Origin: an uncultured Blautia sp.
GTDB taxonomy: Bacteria > Bacillota > Clostridia > Lachnospirales > Lachnospiraceae
Reading direction: 5' to 3'
Length of the DNA stretch: 38,348 bases
Assembly (NCBI RefSeq): GCF_934424005.1
Contig: NZ_CAKRXI010000030.1
Coordinates: forward strand, 1 to 38,348
Positions 1-9,002 of this stretch are shown here, one piece after another; positions within the stretch are counted from its first letter, which is position 1; each line of letters starts with the position of its first letter. Under the pieces are notes generated by a model, which ran no database searches, was not told the origin of the DNA, and was given only the letters and a program-made list of their open reading frames with translations. Position numbers and translations under genes: made by a program.

Positions 1-208
1 AAGGGCGAAATACACAGAGCATAAACGAAGTTTGTGCGATGGGTGTATTTCGCTCTCAAACGCCGAGGGCTTTATAACGTGCTACCTTTCTGTACCATGT
101 TTTGGCTTGTGTTTTTCATCTTGGGCGTATCCGCCCTTTTTATTTGCCCGTATCCGGGCTTATTTTTTATCCCTGACGCCAAACCGATTCTTTACTTTTC
201 TGTCTGAT
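1..208. other. Structured noncoding end of the left integrative element
   Basis: I see no convincing gene here. The first 53 bases form a long inverted repeat: GCGAAATACAC at about 5-15 pairs with GTGTATTTCGC at about 43-53, and an inner imperfect stem (GCATAAAC with GTTTGTGC) sits inside. Further right are two compact hairpins in tandem, GGGCG-TATC-CGCCC (123-136) and GCCCG-TATC-CGGGC (146-159), each followed on the plus strand by a T-rich run. They could be two plus-strand terminators for a gene to the left of the window, or part of a replication or transfer origin. The structures are seen directly; the roles are inference. Confidence 0.5.
123..170 (+). terminator. Two tandem hairpins with T-runs, probable plus-strand terminators
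   Basis: Two five-base-pair GC stems with the same TATC loop lie 9 bases apart and are followed by TTTTTATTT and TTATTTTTT. The shape fits intrinsic termination of plus-strand transcription entering from the left. The identical loop and swapped arms make a protein-binding or origin role possible too. Confidence 0.45.
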
Positions 209-436
209 TTATTCCGGTATTCTTGCCCGTACATATTCCAGATCGCCGCAGTAGGGCGTTCCCACCAGATACCATTCTCTCGCCAGATTCATTTCCATCC
301 TGGTCTTTACCCACTGGTCATCCACCAGAACTTCCATACACTCTCCGCAGTGAAATCCTGTATCAATCCATAAATCTGATGATAGTAAACCATATCTGTC
401 ATTGCTGCTGTTATATCCTAATCTTCCCTGTTTCAT
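209..436 (-). CDS. DUF5348-type small protein of integrative elements
   Basis: This 75-aa protein resembles the DUF5348 family, which is common in integrative and conjugative elements of Firmicutes. Its function is not known. Visible features are an N-terminal MKQGRLGYNSSNDRYG segment, a GFHCGECMEVLVDDQW core, and a C-terminal WYLVGTPYCGDLEYVRARI segment, all typical of a small beta-rich domain. It has no signal peptide or membrane segment. A purine-rich Shine-Dalgarno (AAGGGAGAAAG) precedes the ATG. It lies 149 bases downstream of the small protein at 586-825, in the same direction as the ATPase and integrase, so it is probably element cargo or backbone. The family call rests on recognition of the sequence pattern only. 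Confidence 0.75.
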   Translation of the reverse strand: MKQGRLGYNSSNDRYGLLSSDLWIDTGFHCGECMEVLVDDQWVKTRMEMNLAREWYLVGTPYCGDLEYVRARIPE

Positions 437-539
437 TGTATCTTTCTCCCTTCTTCACAACTATCAAATTTATAGCAACCTTATATCCGTTCAAAACCTC
501 CTGGCTACACCTTACTGACTTTCTCCTTGTCTGCTATCT

Positions 540-562
540 ACAGGTGCGTGACACGCTCCTGT
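540..562. repeat. Near-perfect hairpin between two small element genes
   Basis: The arms ACAGG-A-GCGT and ACGC-A-CCTGT (minus-strand sense) are separated by three bases, giving nine base pairs with one A-A mismatch. No T-run follows, so it does not look like an intrinsic terminator. It may be an RNA processing site or a protein-binding site. Confidence 0.4.
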
Positions 563-585
563 AATAAAGTGGTCAGAAAGAACCT

Positions 586-825
586 TTACCAACGAAAGTT
601 CTCCGGTATTCCCCGTCTATCCAGATATTCCTGCCGGAACTTTTCCCGTTCTTCTTCCGTTGGTGCTGTTTTGGATTTGCTGTATACTTCACGATTCACC
701 ATTGCATCCAGTTTCTTCTCCAATCCTGATTGGATTATTTCTTCACCATCGTAGTTATCCATCAAAAAATATTGGAGGAGCTGAAAGAATAACTCGTATG
801 GAATCTGTACATTTCTATTTTTCAT
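586..825 (-). CDS. Small helical protein of integrative elements (unknown function)
   Basis: This is a 79-aa charged, mostly helical protein beginning MKNRNVQIPYELF. The open frame extends further upstream, but the ATG at 825 follows a good Shine-Dalgarno (TTGAAAGGAG, 5-6 bases before it), so I chose that start. Proteins like this, often labelled complexin-like in databases, accompany RepA-like ATPases in Lachnospiraceae elements. The middle (LLQYFLMDNYDGEEIIQSGL) looks helical, and the C-terminal part is rich in Glu, Arg and Lys (EEEREKFRQEYLDRRGIP). There is no membrane segment. It is 67 bases downstream of the ATPase gene and probably in its operon. Function is unknown. Confidence 0.65.
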   Translation of the reverse strand: MKNRNVQIPYELFFQLLQYFLMDNYDGEEIIQSGLEKKLDAMVNREVYSKSKTAPTEEEREKFRQEYLDRRGIPENFRW

Positions 826-892
826 CTGTTCTCCTTTCAAGGTAGCAAGATTCCCTCTTCTTAAGAAATGGAAATCTTGCCATCTTCCATTT

Positions 893-1969
893 TTATTCTG
901 GCAACATCCAATACCATTGCTTTCCACGTTTTACGGAATCAATTTCAAGTTCCCGTTTGGCGTTCCATAGCGTTTTACTTTTAATTCCTTGGGCTTCTGC
1001 TTCTTCTGCAATTTTCTTCTGAGTCATTCCTCCATTTGCAAGTATCTCAAGAAGAAATTCTTTTGCTTTCCGGCTTTTCTGTCCTCTGCCATCTCCATTA
1101 AGAAGTTCATCGGCACTGATATCATATTCTCCAATCCATTCAAACCCATTATTCTTGTCCAGTCTGAATGCAACGGACGTTCCTTCCGGTGCAAGAGAAC
1201 TCTTCGTATGACATACCACTCTTACTTCCGGTTCATCTTTCACTCGCCCGACAATCAGGACACTTCTTGCAGCAGCCTGGAAATCAATGGAACCAAGTCC
1301 ACGATAAGAAGATTTGCCGTTGCTGTTTTTGTTCATATGACCGATTAAAATGACTGCACAGTGATATTTTTCTGCCAACACTGCGACACGCTTCATCAGA
1401 GGTCTGATCTCATTTGCCCGGTGCATATCCACCTCTGCTCCCAGGAATCCCTGAATCGGGTCAAGAACAACCATTTTGGCTTTTGTCTGCACGATTGCTT
1501 CTTCTAAACGAATATCTGACATCGTCAGTGGCAGATCACTGTCATCAATCACCAGCACCTTTGAACAATCGGCACCTGCAGCAAGTAATCTGGGTTTGAT
1601 AGTATCTCCAAGACCATCTTCTGCTGTCTGATAAATTACATTTACTGGTGAAATAGACGATTGTTCCTGAATGTTACCTTCCACATCTGAATCAGTGTTC
1701 TCACTGTCGGCTTCATCACTTCGTTTTTCTTTTGTTGTATCAGTAACAGGAAGAATCGGCTCTCCTCTGGTCAGTTTTGCAATAATCTGAAGTACCATTG
1801 TTGTCTTTCCTTCTCCTGGATCTCCCTGTATAATGGTCACTTTTCCATAAGGAATAAACGGATAAAGCAACCATTCTATCTGTTCCACCTCTACTGAATC
1901 CATATTGATCAGTTTCAGTTTTGGTTCTGTTCTGCAATTCTCAATTTTATTTTTTTCATTCATATTCAT
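893..1969 (-). CDS. RepA-like AAA family ATPase of an integrative element
   Basis: This is a 358-aa P-loop ATPase of the RepA/KaiC-like hexameric helicase group often found in integrative elements. Walker A is GDPGEGKTT at about residues 49-57. A Walker B-like strand (MVVLDPIQGF) lies around residue 165, followed by the LIGHMNK and SSYRGLGSIDF segments typical of the family. The C-terminal part looks like a winged helix (LLEILANGGMTQKKIAEEAEAQG). An acidic, Ser-rich insert (around residues 80-105) sits between Walker A and the next strand. The frame is open 32 codons further upstream, but ATG 1969 (MNMNEK) has GGAGGA nine bases before it. It likely acts in replication or maintenance of the excised element. 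It lies 169 bases downstream of the integrase gene. Confidence 0.8.
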   Translation of the reverse strand: MNMNEKNKIENCRTEPKLKLINMDSVEVEQIEWLLYPFIPYGKVTIIQGDPGEGKTTMVLQIIAKLTRGEPILPVTDTTKEKRSDEADSENTDSDVEGNIQEQSSISPVNVIYQTAEDGLGDTIKPRLLAAGADCSKVLVIDDSDLPLTMSDIRLEEAIVQTKAKMVVLDPIQGFLGAEVDMHRANEIRPLMKRVAVLAEKYHCAVILIGHMNKNSNGKSSYRGLGSIDFQAAARSVLIVGRVKDEPEVRVVCHTKSSLAPEGTSVAFRLDKNNGFEWIGEYDISADELLNGDGRGQKSRKAKEFLLEILANGGMTQKKIAEEAEAQGIKSKTLWNAKRELEIDSVKRGKQWYWMLPE

Positions 1970-2138
1970 TCCCTCATCTCCTCCTGCCCTTCCGGGCAAG
2001 TCTCTGATGAACAGATATTCGGGAATTGTCGTCTTTCCCGATTCATGATATACTGAATCTGCCAAGATGGTATATCAGTAAATCTGATTATCAGAGAACT
2101 TGCTCAGATTATTTATCTGGGCTTTTTCTTTTGCCTTT

Positions 2139-3224
2139 TCAACATTCATCTCTTTCTTCTCCCAATCCGATAACTGCATTTTCATTATCCAACAGATTTG
2201 CAATCTTCCTCTGCTGATTTGGATAAAGATGTCCATAAGTGTTCAATGTGATACGAATATCTTTATGACCTAATCTGTCCCGGATCAGTAACGGTTCCAC
2301 ACCTTTCTCAATGAGATAAGCCACATGGCTGTGCCTGAGATCATGCACTCGGATTTTCTTTACTCCTGCTAACTCAATCTGCCGTTTCATCTTATGCTGT
2401 ACCGCTTCCTGAACAACTGGAAATAATCTTTCTGTATCAGGCATTCCGTAGTGACCATCTACAAATTCCTTAATTTCCTCTTTCAGAAACTCTGGAATTT
2501 CGATTGTCCGAAAAGACTGTTTTGTTTTTGGTTCTGTAATAATATCCTGCATTCCTGTTCGGTAATAAGTCTTATTGATACTTAGCTGATTCTTTTCAAA
2601 ATTGATATCAGCTTTTGTAATCGCAAGCAGTTCTCCGATCCTGCATCCAGTCCAGAACAGCATCTCAAACATAAGATAATATCTTGTTCCCGGCTCCATT
2701 GTCTGTATAAACTGTTTGTACTCCTCCAGTGTCCAGAAGTTCAAACTTCTCGAATCCGAATTTCCCATTCGTTTCACTTTCTTGCATGGATTAACTGGCA
2801 GATCATAGATTTTAGCTGCATGTGTAAACAGACTGGTCAACTGATTCTGAATCATTCTCAGATAAGAATCTGAATATCCTTTCTTCTGGATTTCATTCTG
2901 CCATTGAATAATCTGCGAAGCCTTGATCTCACTCATCATCTGATTTCCAAAATATGGAACAATATGCTGTTGCATCATATATCTTTTATTTTTGATTGTT
3001 CGATCTTTCAGCTCATTCTGTTTGTCTGAAAAATAAATCTCAATAAAATCGCTCAGTTTCATATCCATACTTCGCTCACTGCTTAACTTTTTACTTCGCT
3101 CAAACTCCAATGCTTCTCGCTTTGTTTCAAATCCACGCTTTCTGCGTTTTTTCTTCTCACCCATAACATTTGTCTCAAACCACTGGGCTGTCCATTTTTT
3201 TGTGTCTTTTTCTCTGTAAGCCAT
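2139..3224 (-). CDS. Tyrosine recombinase (integrase) of an integrative element
   Basis: This 361-aa phage-type integrase would insert and excise the left element. An N-terminal AP2-like arm-binding domain (MAYREKDTKKWTAQWF) is followed by a SAM-like core-binding domain (about residues 55-150) and the catalytic domain. The catalytic residues can be read: R195 in TGCRIGELL, a lysine at 233 or 235 (KTKQS), H294 and R297 in VHDLRHSH, H320 in RLGHKDI, and the nucleophile Y330 in LNTYGHLYP. Length and order match Tn916/phage-type integrases. It lies 11 bases downstream of the excisionase-like gene and shares its promoter. Its position near the element end, about 1 kb from the tuf terminator, is typical for an integrase next to its attachment site. 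Confidence 0.95.
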   Translation of the reverse strand: MAYREKDTKKWTAQWFETNVMGEKKKRRKRGFETKREALEFERSKKLSSERSMDMKLSDFIEIYFSDKQNELKDRTIKNKRYMMQQHIVPYFGNQMMSEIKASQIIQWQNEIQKKGYSDSYLRMIQNQLTSLFTHAAKIYDLPVNPCKKVKRMGNSDSRSLNFWTLEEYKQFIQTMEPGTRYYLMFEMLFWTGCRIGELLAITKADINFEKNQLSINKTYYRTGMQDIITEPKTKQSFRTIEIPEFLKEEIKEFVDGHYGMPDTERLFPVVQEAVQHKMKRQIELAGVKKIRVHDLRHSHVAYLIEKGVEPLLIRDRLGHKDIRITLNTYGHLYPNQQRKIANLLDNENAVIGLGEERDEC

Positions 3225-3235
3225 ATTGATCCTCC

Positions 3236-3430
3236 TTAATTTCCTGCTATTTCATAGCCATACATCTTTTTTGCCCAAAATGCCTTTGGTATTCTTCCAG
3301 CCATCGTAATATATCCCTGTGCAGCCAGTTCCTTATTCATAGCTTTCACCAGTTTATAGGCATGAGATTTTGAGCAGTTTAATTCCTGTGCCACTTCATC
3401 AGCACTCATCATATAATTGTAACTTGCCAT
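3236..3430 (-). CDS. Excisionase-like helix-turn-helix protein
   Basis: This 64-aa protein has a helix-turn-helix read as MSADEVAQELNCSKSHAYKLVKAMN, followed by a basic wing (GRIPKAFWAKKMYG). It matches the small DNA-binding excisionase/directionality factors encoded just upstream of tyrosine integrases. A strong Shine-Dalgarno (GGAGGAGG) precedes the ATG. It is the first gene of the int operon, transcribed from the promoter at 3505-3533 and divergent from the XRE repressor. It could instead be a simple transcriptional regulator, but size and position favour excisionase. Confidence 0.8.
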   Translation of the reverse strand: MASYNYMMSADEVAQELNCSKSHAYKLVKAMNKELAAQGYITMAGRIPKAFWAKKMYGYEIAGN

Positions 3431-3504
3431 TTTGCCTCCTCCTTTCCTCGCCAGGTCTTAAATACGTTTGCTGTATTTTTCATCTGTACGATTTTCGTAA
3501 ATTG

Positions 3505-3533
3505 ATAATATCATGTATTTATGCTATTGTCAA
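3505..3533 (-). promoter_or_regulatory. Promoter of the excisionase-integrase operon
   Basis: On the minus strand TTGACA (3528-3533) is followed after 17 bases by TATTAT (3505-3510). This is close to the sigma-A consensus and points at the excisionase gene 75 bases downstream of the -10 box. Operator candidates flank both boxes. Confidence 0.75.
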
Positions 3534-3597
3534 TATTTCGTAAACGCATTTTTACGAACTTCGTATACTATTTTTTCTTTATTTTATTCCAGGTCTG

Positions 3598-3606
3598 TGC
3601 TATGAT
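3598..3606 (+). promoter_or_regulatory. Extended -10 promoter of the XRE repressor gene
   Basis: TGCTATGAT is an extended -10 element on the plus strand, with no good -35 box 17 bases upstream. It lies 55 bases before the repressor start. A weak promoter between operator sites is common for autoregulated repressors. Confidence 0.45.
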
Positions 3607-3660
3607 ATTTTATAGATTTATGTTTTTCGTAATTTTGTAATATATGAAAAGGAGGATTCT

Positions 3661-4143
3661 ATGGGTGACGGTAAAAATTTAAAGAAATATCTTGATGAAA
3701 AAGGCACAAATGTCCGTAAAATTGCAAAGGCAACCGGAATCAGTGCCACAACCTTATATTCAATTATTCAAAAGGATTCCAATATTCGATTTGATTTTGC
3801 ATTGAGACTTGCAAATGAATTACAAATTGATGTGAATGAGATATGTTCTGCCAGTCCATTTTCTGGCACAATTAAAGAAGAAGAGATTTATCCTACACTT
3901 CCAGACGGATTAAACGGAGCGTTAGATGCAACTCGTGTAAAAACTTACTTGAAGAATTCCATGTATCCACTAATGTATCTTTTTGGTAAGAACAGTATGC
4001 CTGATGTAGATAATTTACTTACATCGTTTTATCAGCTTGATGATGAAGCCAGACAGGAAGTTGTGGAAACTATCCGTTTGAAGCTACAATATCATCGTGA
4101 TCCGGAACGTGCTGAACAGATCAAACAGATCAAAGGCTGGTAA
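3661..4143 (+). CDS. XRE-family transcriptional repressor of the integrative element
   Basis: This 160-aa protein has an N-terminal Cro/C1-type helix-turn-helix, about residues 5-62 (LKKYLDEKGTNVRKIAKATG, then SATTLYSIIQKDSNIRFDF). A C-terminal region of unknown fold (about 90-150) ends with a Gln/Lys-rich tail. There is no LexA-type protease motif. An AAAGGAGG Shine-Dalgarno lies seven bases before the ATG. It is transcribed away from excisionase and integrase and is followed by its own terminator at 4151-4189. Most likely it keeps the element quiet by binding the TTCGTAA motifs at 3487-3632. How it would be relieved is not evident from the sequence. Confidence 0.85.
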   Translation: MGDGKNLKKYLDEKGTNVRKIAKATGISATTLYSIIQKDSNIRFDFALRLANELQIDVNEICSASPFSGTIKEEEIYPTLPDGLNGALDATRVKTYLKNSMYPLMYLFGKNSMPDVDNLLTSFYQLDDEARQEVVETIRLKLQYHRDPERAEQIKQIKGW

Positions 4144-4150
4144 AAAAATT

Positions 4151-4189
4151 ACTCCTGTGAATAGCAAACATTCGCAGGAGTTTCTTTTT
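4151..4189 (+). terminator. Terminator of the XRE repressor gene
   Basis: The arms ACTCCTGTGAAT (4151-4162) and ATTCGCAGGAGT (4170-4181) pair over 12 bases with one G-U, loop of 7, followed by TTTCTTTTT. This is a strong intrinsic terminator eight bases after the stop codon. Confidence 0.85.
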
Positions 4190-4207
4190 GGCACCGTTTT
4201 GGCACCG
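4186..4207. repeat. Two tandem 11-bp repeats, candidate integrase arm sites
   Basis: TTTTGGCACCG occurs twice back to back (4186-4196 and 4197-4207), starting inside the T-run of the repressor terminator. Short tandem repeats near the end of an element are typical arm-type binding sites for the N-terminal domain of tyrosine integrases. The element boundary (attachment site) should lie between here and the tuf terminator at 4316, but the other end is outside the window, so the core cannot be read. Confidence 0.5.
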
Positions 4208-4315
4208 CTGGTGTGATTTTTATTTTCAAATTTACCCGTATTTTTTCTTACTGAAAAATTTTTCTCTAATTTACACATTGAAATTTCATAGGTGATTTTA
4301 CTTTCCACTCAACAG

Positions 4316-4345
4316 AAAAACCCCGGAAACCTTACGGTTCCGGGG
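4316..4345 (-). terminator. tuf terminator
   Basis: On the minus strand CCCCGGAACC, a GTAA loop and GGTTTCCGGGG pair over ten bases with one bulged base, followed by TTTTT. It closes the str operon 68 bases after the tuf stop. A second hairpin with a GCAA tetraloop (GTACC/GGTAC, 4367-4380) lies in the same 3' UTR. Confidence 0.9.
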
Positions 4346-4412
4346 TATCTTACGTTTGGACACAATGTACCTTGCGGTACTCTATTTATATAATTAAGAT
4401 GTTATGCTAAAA

Positions 4413-5606
4413 TTATTCGATAACTGTAGCAACACGTCCTGATCCTACAGTACGTCCACCTTCACGGATAGCGAAAGTAAGACCCTGGCTCATAGCGATT
4501 GGGTGGATCAGTTCGATTGTCATTTCGATGTTATCTCCAGGCATGCACATTTCTGTTCCTTCTGGAAGGTTGCAAACACCTGTTACGTCTGTTGTTCTGA
4601 AGTAGAACTGTGGACGATAGTTGTTGAAGAATGGAGTATGACGTCCACCTTCATCTTTTGTCAGAACGTAAACCTGAGCTGTGAATTTTGTATGGCATGT
4701 AAGTGTTCCTGGTTTAGCAAGAACCTGTCCACGCTCGATTTCGTTTCTCTGAACACCACGAAGAAGAGCACCGATGTTATCACCAGCCTGAGCTTCGTCA
4801 AGAAGTTTACGGAACATTTCGATTCCTGTAACAACAACTTTACGTGTTTCTTCTTTGATACCAACGATTTCAACTTCTTCAGATACGTGAAGAACACCAG
4901 CTTCTACTCTACCAGTAGCAACTGTTCCACGTCCTGTGATGGAGAATACGTCCTCTACAGGCATAACGAACGGTTTGTCTGTATCACGCTGTGGGTCCGG
5001 AATGTACTCATCAACTGCATCCATGAGTTCCATGATCTTGTCGCCCCATTCGCTGTTCGGGTCTTCAAGAGCTTTAAGAGCGGATCCCTGGATAACCGGG
5101 ATGTCATCTCCTGGGAAGTCATACTCGGAAAGAAGTTCACGAATTTCCATCTCAACCAGTTCAAGAAGTTCGTCATCGTCTACCATATCGCATTTGTTCA
5201 TGAATACAACGATGTACGGAACACCTACCTGACGGGAAAGAAGGATGTGCTCTTTTGTCTGAGCCATAACACCATCAGTAGCAGCAACAACAAGGATAGC
5301 ACCATCCATCTGAGCTGCACCTGTGATCATGTTCTTAACGTAGTCAGCATGTCCTGGGCAGTCAACGTGTGCATAGTGTCTATGCTCTGTTTCATACTCA
5401 ACGTGTGCTGTAGAAATTGTGATACCACGCTCTCTTTCCTCTGGAGCTTTATCGATGTTAGCGAAATCTGTAGCTGTGTTACCTGCTACTCTCTCAGACA
5501 GAACTTTTGTGATAGCTGCTGTTAAAGTTGTTTTACCATGGTCAACGTGTCCGATGGTACCAATGTTACAATGCGGTTTTGTTCTCTCAAACTTAGCCTT
5601 TGCCAT
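4413..5606 (-). CDS. tuf: Elongation factor Tu
   Basis: EF-Tu is the GTPase that brings aminoacyl-tRNA to the ribosome. The 397-aa length is normal. The P-loop GHVDHGKT is at about residues 19-26, the switch II motif is DCPGHADY, and the guanine-binding motif is NKCDMVDD. Domains 2 and 3 follow, ending GRVATVIE. A Shine-Dalgarno AAGGAGG lies ten bases upstream of ATG. It is the last gene of the str operon, 117 bases after fusA, and that gap carries a promoter (5680-5708), so tuf can be transcribed both with fusA and alone. Confidence 0.99.
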   Translation of the reverse strand: MAKAKFERTKPHCNIGTIGHVDHGKTTLTAAITKVLSERVAGNTATDFANIDKAPEERERGITISTAHVEYETEHRHYAHVDCPGHADYVKNMITGAAQMDGAILVVAATDGVMAQTKEHILLSRQVGVPYIVVFMNKCDMVDDDELLELVEMEIRELLSEYDFPGDDIPVIQGSALKALEDPNSEWGDKIMELMDAVDEYIPDPQRDTDKPFVMPVEDVFSITGRGTVATGRVEAGVLHVSEEVEIVGIKEETRKVVVTGIEMFRKLLDEAQAGDNIGALLRGVQRNEIERGQVLAKPGTLTCHTKFTAQVYVLTKDEGGRHTPFFNNYRPQFYFRTTDVTGVCNLPEGTEMCMPGDNIEMTIELIHPIAMSQGLTFAIREGGRTVGSGRVATVIE

Positions 5607-5671
5607 TTTAAAATGTCCTCCTTAAAAACTATGCTCTCTCTTTCAGAGCATTTTATCAGTTTTTGACTTGC

Positions 5672-5708
5672 TATCCTTGATTATATTGCAAATCAAGGAT
5701 ATTTGCAA
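5672..5708 (-). other. Mutually exclusive hairpins over the tuf promoter
   Basis: Two overlapping inverted repeats occupy the same bases. One is TTGCAAAT/ATTTGCAA (5686-5693 with 5701-5708, 7-base loop). The other is TATCCTTGATT/AATCAAGGATA (5672-5682 with 5691-5701, 8-base loop). They share 5691-5693 and 5701, so a transcript from fusA could form only one. The first repeat also spans the -35 box and spacer of the tuf promoter. Neither is followed by a T-run. Confidence 0.5.
5680..5708 (-). promoter_or_regulatory. Internal promoter of tuf
   Basis: TTGCAA (5703-5708) is followed after 17 bases by a perfect TATAAT (5680-5685) on the minus strand. The expected start point is about 70 bases before the tuf ATG. 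The -35 box matches consensus in four of six positions. Confidence 0.65.
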
Positions 5709-5723
5709 GCTTTTTTACATTTA

Positions 5724-7847
5724 TCAGTCTTTCTTAGAAAGAATCTTTTCCTGAACGGACTTCGGAACCTGTTCGTATTTCTCAAAGAACATGGAGTAAT
5801 TACCACGTCCCTGAGTTCTGGAACGAAGGTCTGTTGCGTATCCGAACATTTCAGAAAGCGGAACGAATCCACGGATCATCTTACCACCGCCGATATCATC
5901 CATACCTTCGATACGACCACGACGGGAGTTGATATCACCGATAACATCACCCATGTAATCTTCCGGAGTAGTAACTTCGACTCTCATGATAGGCTCAAGA
6001 AGAATCGGAGATGCTTTCTGCATAGCATCCTTGAATGCAAGAGAACCTGCAATGTGGAATGCCATTTCAGAGGAATCGACTTCATGATAGGAACCGTCAT
6101 ATACGTTTGCATGAACGCCTACTACCGGGAATCCACCCAGAATACCAGCTTTCATAGCTTCCTCGATACCTTCGCCAACAGCCGGGATGTATTCCTTCGG
6201 AATAGCACCACCAACAACTGTGGATTCGAACTTGTACAGTTCTTCTCCGTTGGCATCCATAGGCTCGAATTTAACTTTACAGTGACCATACTGTCCACGA
6301 CCACCAGACTGTTTAGCATATTTGCTGTCGATGTCTACTGGTTTAGTAATAGTCTCTTTGTATGCAACCTGAGGAGCACCTACGTTAGCCTCTACTTTGA
6401 ATTCACGAAGCAGACGGTCAACGATGATTTCCAGATGCAGCTCACCCATACCAGCGATGATTGTCTGACCTGTTTCCTGATTTGTATGTGCACGGAATGT
6501 CGGGTCTTCTTCTGCCAGTTTTGCAAGAGCTTCACCAAGTTTACCCTGGCCGGCTTTTGTCTTAGGCTCGATTGCAAGTTCGATAACCGGTTCCGGGAAT
6601 TCCATAGATTCAAGGATTACCGGATGCTGGTCATCACAGATTGTATCACCAGTTGTGGTGAATTTGAAACCGATTGCTGCTGCGATATCTCCTGAATATA
6701 CTTTATCCAGTTCCATACGTTTGTTAGCGTGCATCTGAAGGATACGACCAACACGTTCTTTCTTGTCCTTAGTAGCATTGAGTACATAAGAACCAGAATT
6801 CATAGTACCGGAGTATACACGGAAGTATGCCAGTTTACCAACAAATGGGTCTGTCATAATCTTGAATGCCAGAGCGGAGAACGGCTCTTCATCAGAAGAA
6901 TGTCTCACGATCGGGTTGCCTTCCATGTCAACACCCTCGATTGGAGGAATGTCTGTTGGAGCAGGCATGAATTCAATGATCGCATCCAGAAGTTTCTGAA
7001 CACCCTTGTTTCTGTATGCAGTACCGCAGCATACCGGTACAGCTGTACATTCGCAAGTAGCTTTACGAAGAACTGCTTTCATTTTTTCAACAGTCGGTTC
7101 TTCACCTTCCAGATATTCCATCATTAAATCATCATCGAGTTCGCAGATCTTCTCTACGAGTTCTGTATGATAAAGTTCTGCTTCTTCCTGCATGTCTTCT
7201 GGAATCTCAGTGATGGAAATGTCTTCACCTTTCTCATCATTGTAGATGTAAGCCTGCATTTCGAAAAGGTCGATGATTCCTTTGAATTCATCTTCTTTTC
7301 CGATTGGAAGCTGTAAGCAGATTGCATTTTTACCAAGACGAGTCTTGATCTGATCTACAGCATTGTAGAAGTTTGCACCGAGGATATCCATCTTGTTGAT
7401 GAATGCCATACGCGGTACATTGTAAGTGTCAGCCTGACGCCATACGTTTTCTGACTGAGGTTCTACACCACCCTTTGCACAGAAGACGCCGACAGCGCCG
7501 TCAAGTACACGGAGTGAACGCTCAACCTCTACGGTGAAGTCTACGTGTCCTGGAGTATCAATGATGTTGATACGATGTTCCAGAGCACCTGGTTTAGTCT
7601 TGCAGTGATCCTGCAGAGTCCAGTGACATGTTGTAGCAGCGGAAGTAATTGTGATACCTCTCTCCTGCTCCTGCTCCATCCAGTCCATTGTTGCGGTACC
7701 TTCATGAGTATCACCGATTTTGTAGTTGACACCTGTATAATAAAGGATACGTTCTGTAAGAGTTGTCTTACCTGCATCGATATGAGCCATGATACCAATG
7801 TTTCTGGTACGCTCAAGCGGGTATTCTCTACCTTCTTTTCCAGCCAA
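5724..7847 (-). CDS. fusA: Elongation factor G
   Basis: EF-G is the GTPase that drives translocation on the ribosome. The 707-aa length is normal for bacteria. GTPase motifs are AHIDAGKTT (residues about 20-28), DTPGHVDF and NKMDILGA. Domain IV (GGRGQYGH, then the segment around [15 protein letters not shown]) is intact, as is domain V (SRRGRIEGM). The gene begins with a TTG codon at 7847, eight to nine bases after AAGGAGG, and no ATG fits the conserved N-terminus. It lies 18 bases after rpsG in the str operon and is followed by the tuf promoter region. Confidence 0.99.
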   Translation of the reverse strand: MAGKEGREYPLERTRNIGIMAHIDAGKTTLTERILYYTGVNYKIGDTHEGTATMDWMEQEQERGITITSAATTCHWTLQDHCKTKPGALEHRINIIDTPGHVDFTVEVERSLRVLDGAVGVFCAKGGVEPQSENVWRQADTYNVPRMAFINKMDILGANFYNAVDQIKTRLGKNAICLQLPIGKEDEFKGIIDLFEMQAYIYNDEKGEDISITEIPEDMQEEAELYHTELVEKICELDDDLMMEYLEGEEPTVEKMKAVLRKATCECTAVPVCCGTAYRNKGVQKLLDAIIEFMPAPTDIPPIEGVDMEGNPIVRHSSDEEPFSALAFKIMTDPFVGKLAYFRVYSGTMNSGSYVLNATKDKKERVGRILQMHANKRMELDKVYSGDIAAAIGFKFTTTGDTICDDQHPVILESMEFPEPVIELAIEPKTKAGQGKLGEALAKLAEEDPTFRAHTNQETGQTIIAGMGELHLEIIVDRLLREFKVEANVGAPQVAYKETITKPVDIDSKYAKQSGGRGQYGHCKVKFEPMDANGEELYKFESTVVGGAIPKEYIPAVGEGIEEAMKAGILGGFPVVGVHANVYDGSYHEVDSSEMAFHIAGSLAFKDAMQKASPILLEPIMRVEVTTPEDYMGDVIGDINSRRGRIEGMDDIGGGKMIRGFVPLSEMFGYATDLRSRTQGRGNYSMFFEKYEQVPKSVQEKILSKKD

Positions 7848-7865
7848 TTGGATTTTCCTCCTTGA

Positions 7866-8414
<549 letters not shown>

Positions 8415-8505
8415 CTATATTTAACCCGCAACCGACAGGGTATATGGAATACCGTACAATATTTATAGTTATAAGTGAATCTTCGATTGATTACTTTTTT
8501 CTACT

Positions 8506-8922
8506 TTATTTCTTTTTAGGTCTCTTAGCACCATATTTGGAGCGAGCCTGTTTTCTGTTAGCTACACCTGCAGTATCCAGTGTACCTCTGATGATGTGGT
8601 ATCTGGTACCAGGTAAGTCCTTAACACGTCCACCACGGATAAGAACTACGCTATGCTCCTGAAGGTTGTGACCTTCTCCTGGGATATAGCTTGTTACTTC
8701 GATTCCGTTGGAAAGACGAACTCTGGCGATCTTTCTAAGAGCTGAGTTAGGTTTTTTAGGTGTTGCAGTTTTAACTGCTGTACAAACTCCACGTTTCTGT
8801 GGTGCAGACTGTTCAACAGCTTTCTTTCTTAAAGAGTTGAATGTTCTCTGCAGAGCCGGTGCTGTAGATTTTTTTACAGCTGTCTGACGTCCTTTTCTTA
8901 CTAACTGGTTGAATGTTGGCAT
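8506..8922 (-). CDS. rpsL: 30S ribosomal protein S12
   Basis: S12 sits at the decoding centre. The 138-aa protein has the conserved N-terminus [12 protein letters not shown] and the loop [15 protein letters not shown], where the lysine carries streptomycin sensitivity in other bacteria; the wild-type-like KPNSA lysine is present. [25 protein letters not shown] is also intact. It is the first gene of the str operon, with a GGAGGTG Shine-Dalgarno, about 106 bases downstream of a consensus promoter. Confidence 0.99.
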   Translation of the reverse strand: MPTFNQLVRKGRQTAVKKSTAPALQRTFNSLRKKAVEQSAPQKRGVCTAVKTATPKKPNSALRKIARVRLSNGIEVTSYIPGEGHNLQEHSVVLIRGGRVKDLPGTRYHIIRGTLDTAGVANRKQARSKYGAKRPKKK

Positions 8923-9002
8923 TCCATTTCACCTCCCGATTATTTTCTCCATGGTTAGTCATGGGGTAGCGCGGTTGCTATTGTCAAATGAATATTGCGC
9001 AC

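Larger units (their letters stand above)
3487..3632. promoter_or_regulatory. Repressor operator cluster between xis/int and the XRE gene
   Basis: Four related motifs occur: TACGATTTTCGTA (3487-3499), TTCGTAAA (3537-3544), the perfect palindrome TACGAACTTCGTA (3553-3565), and TTCGTAA (3626-3632). The first covers the expected start point of the int promoter and the second sits next to its -35 box. The last lies between the repressor promoter and its gene. This arrangement fits cooperative binding by the XRE protein encoded at 3661, controlling int/xis and itself. The repeats are visible; the binding protein is inferred. Confidence 0.6.

Noticed and set aside
32..564. Two 113-codon plus-strand frames opposite the DUF5348 gene
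   Set aside because: No start signal, and the translations look like noise; the minus-strand protein is recognisable.
4503..5525. 340-codon open frame on the plus strand opposite tuf
   Set aside because: It is a shadow of the highly biased tuf codons; the translation is Cys/Phe/Ser-rich and has no family pattern or ribosome-binding site.
5703..6695. 330-codon open frame opposite fusA
   Set aside because: Antisense shadow of fusA with low-complexity Thr/Phe/Cys composition.
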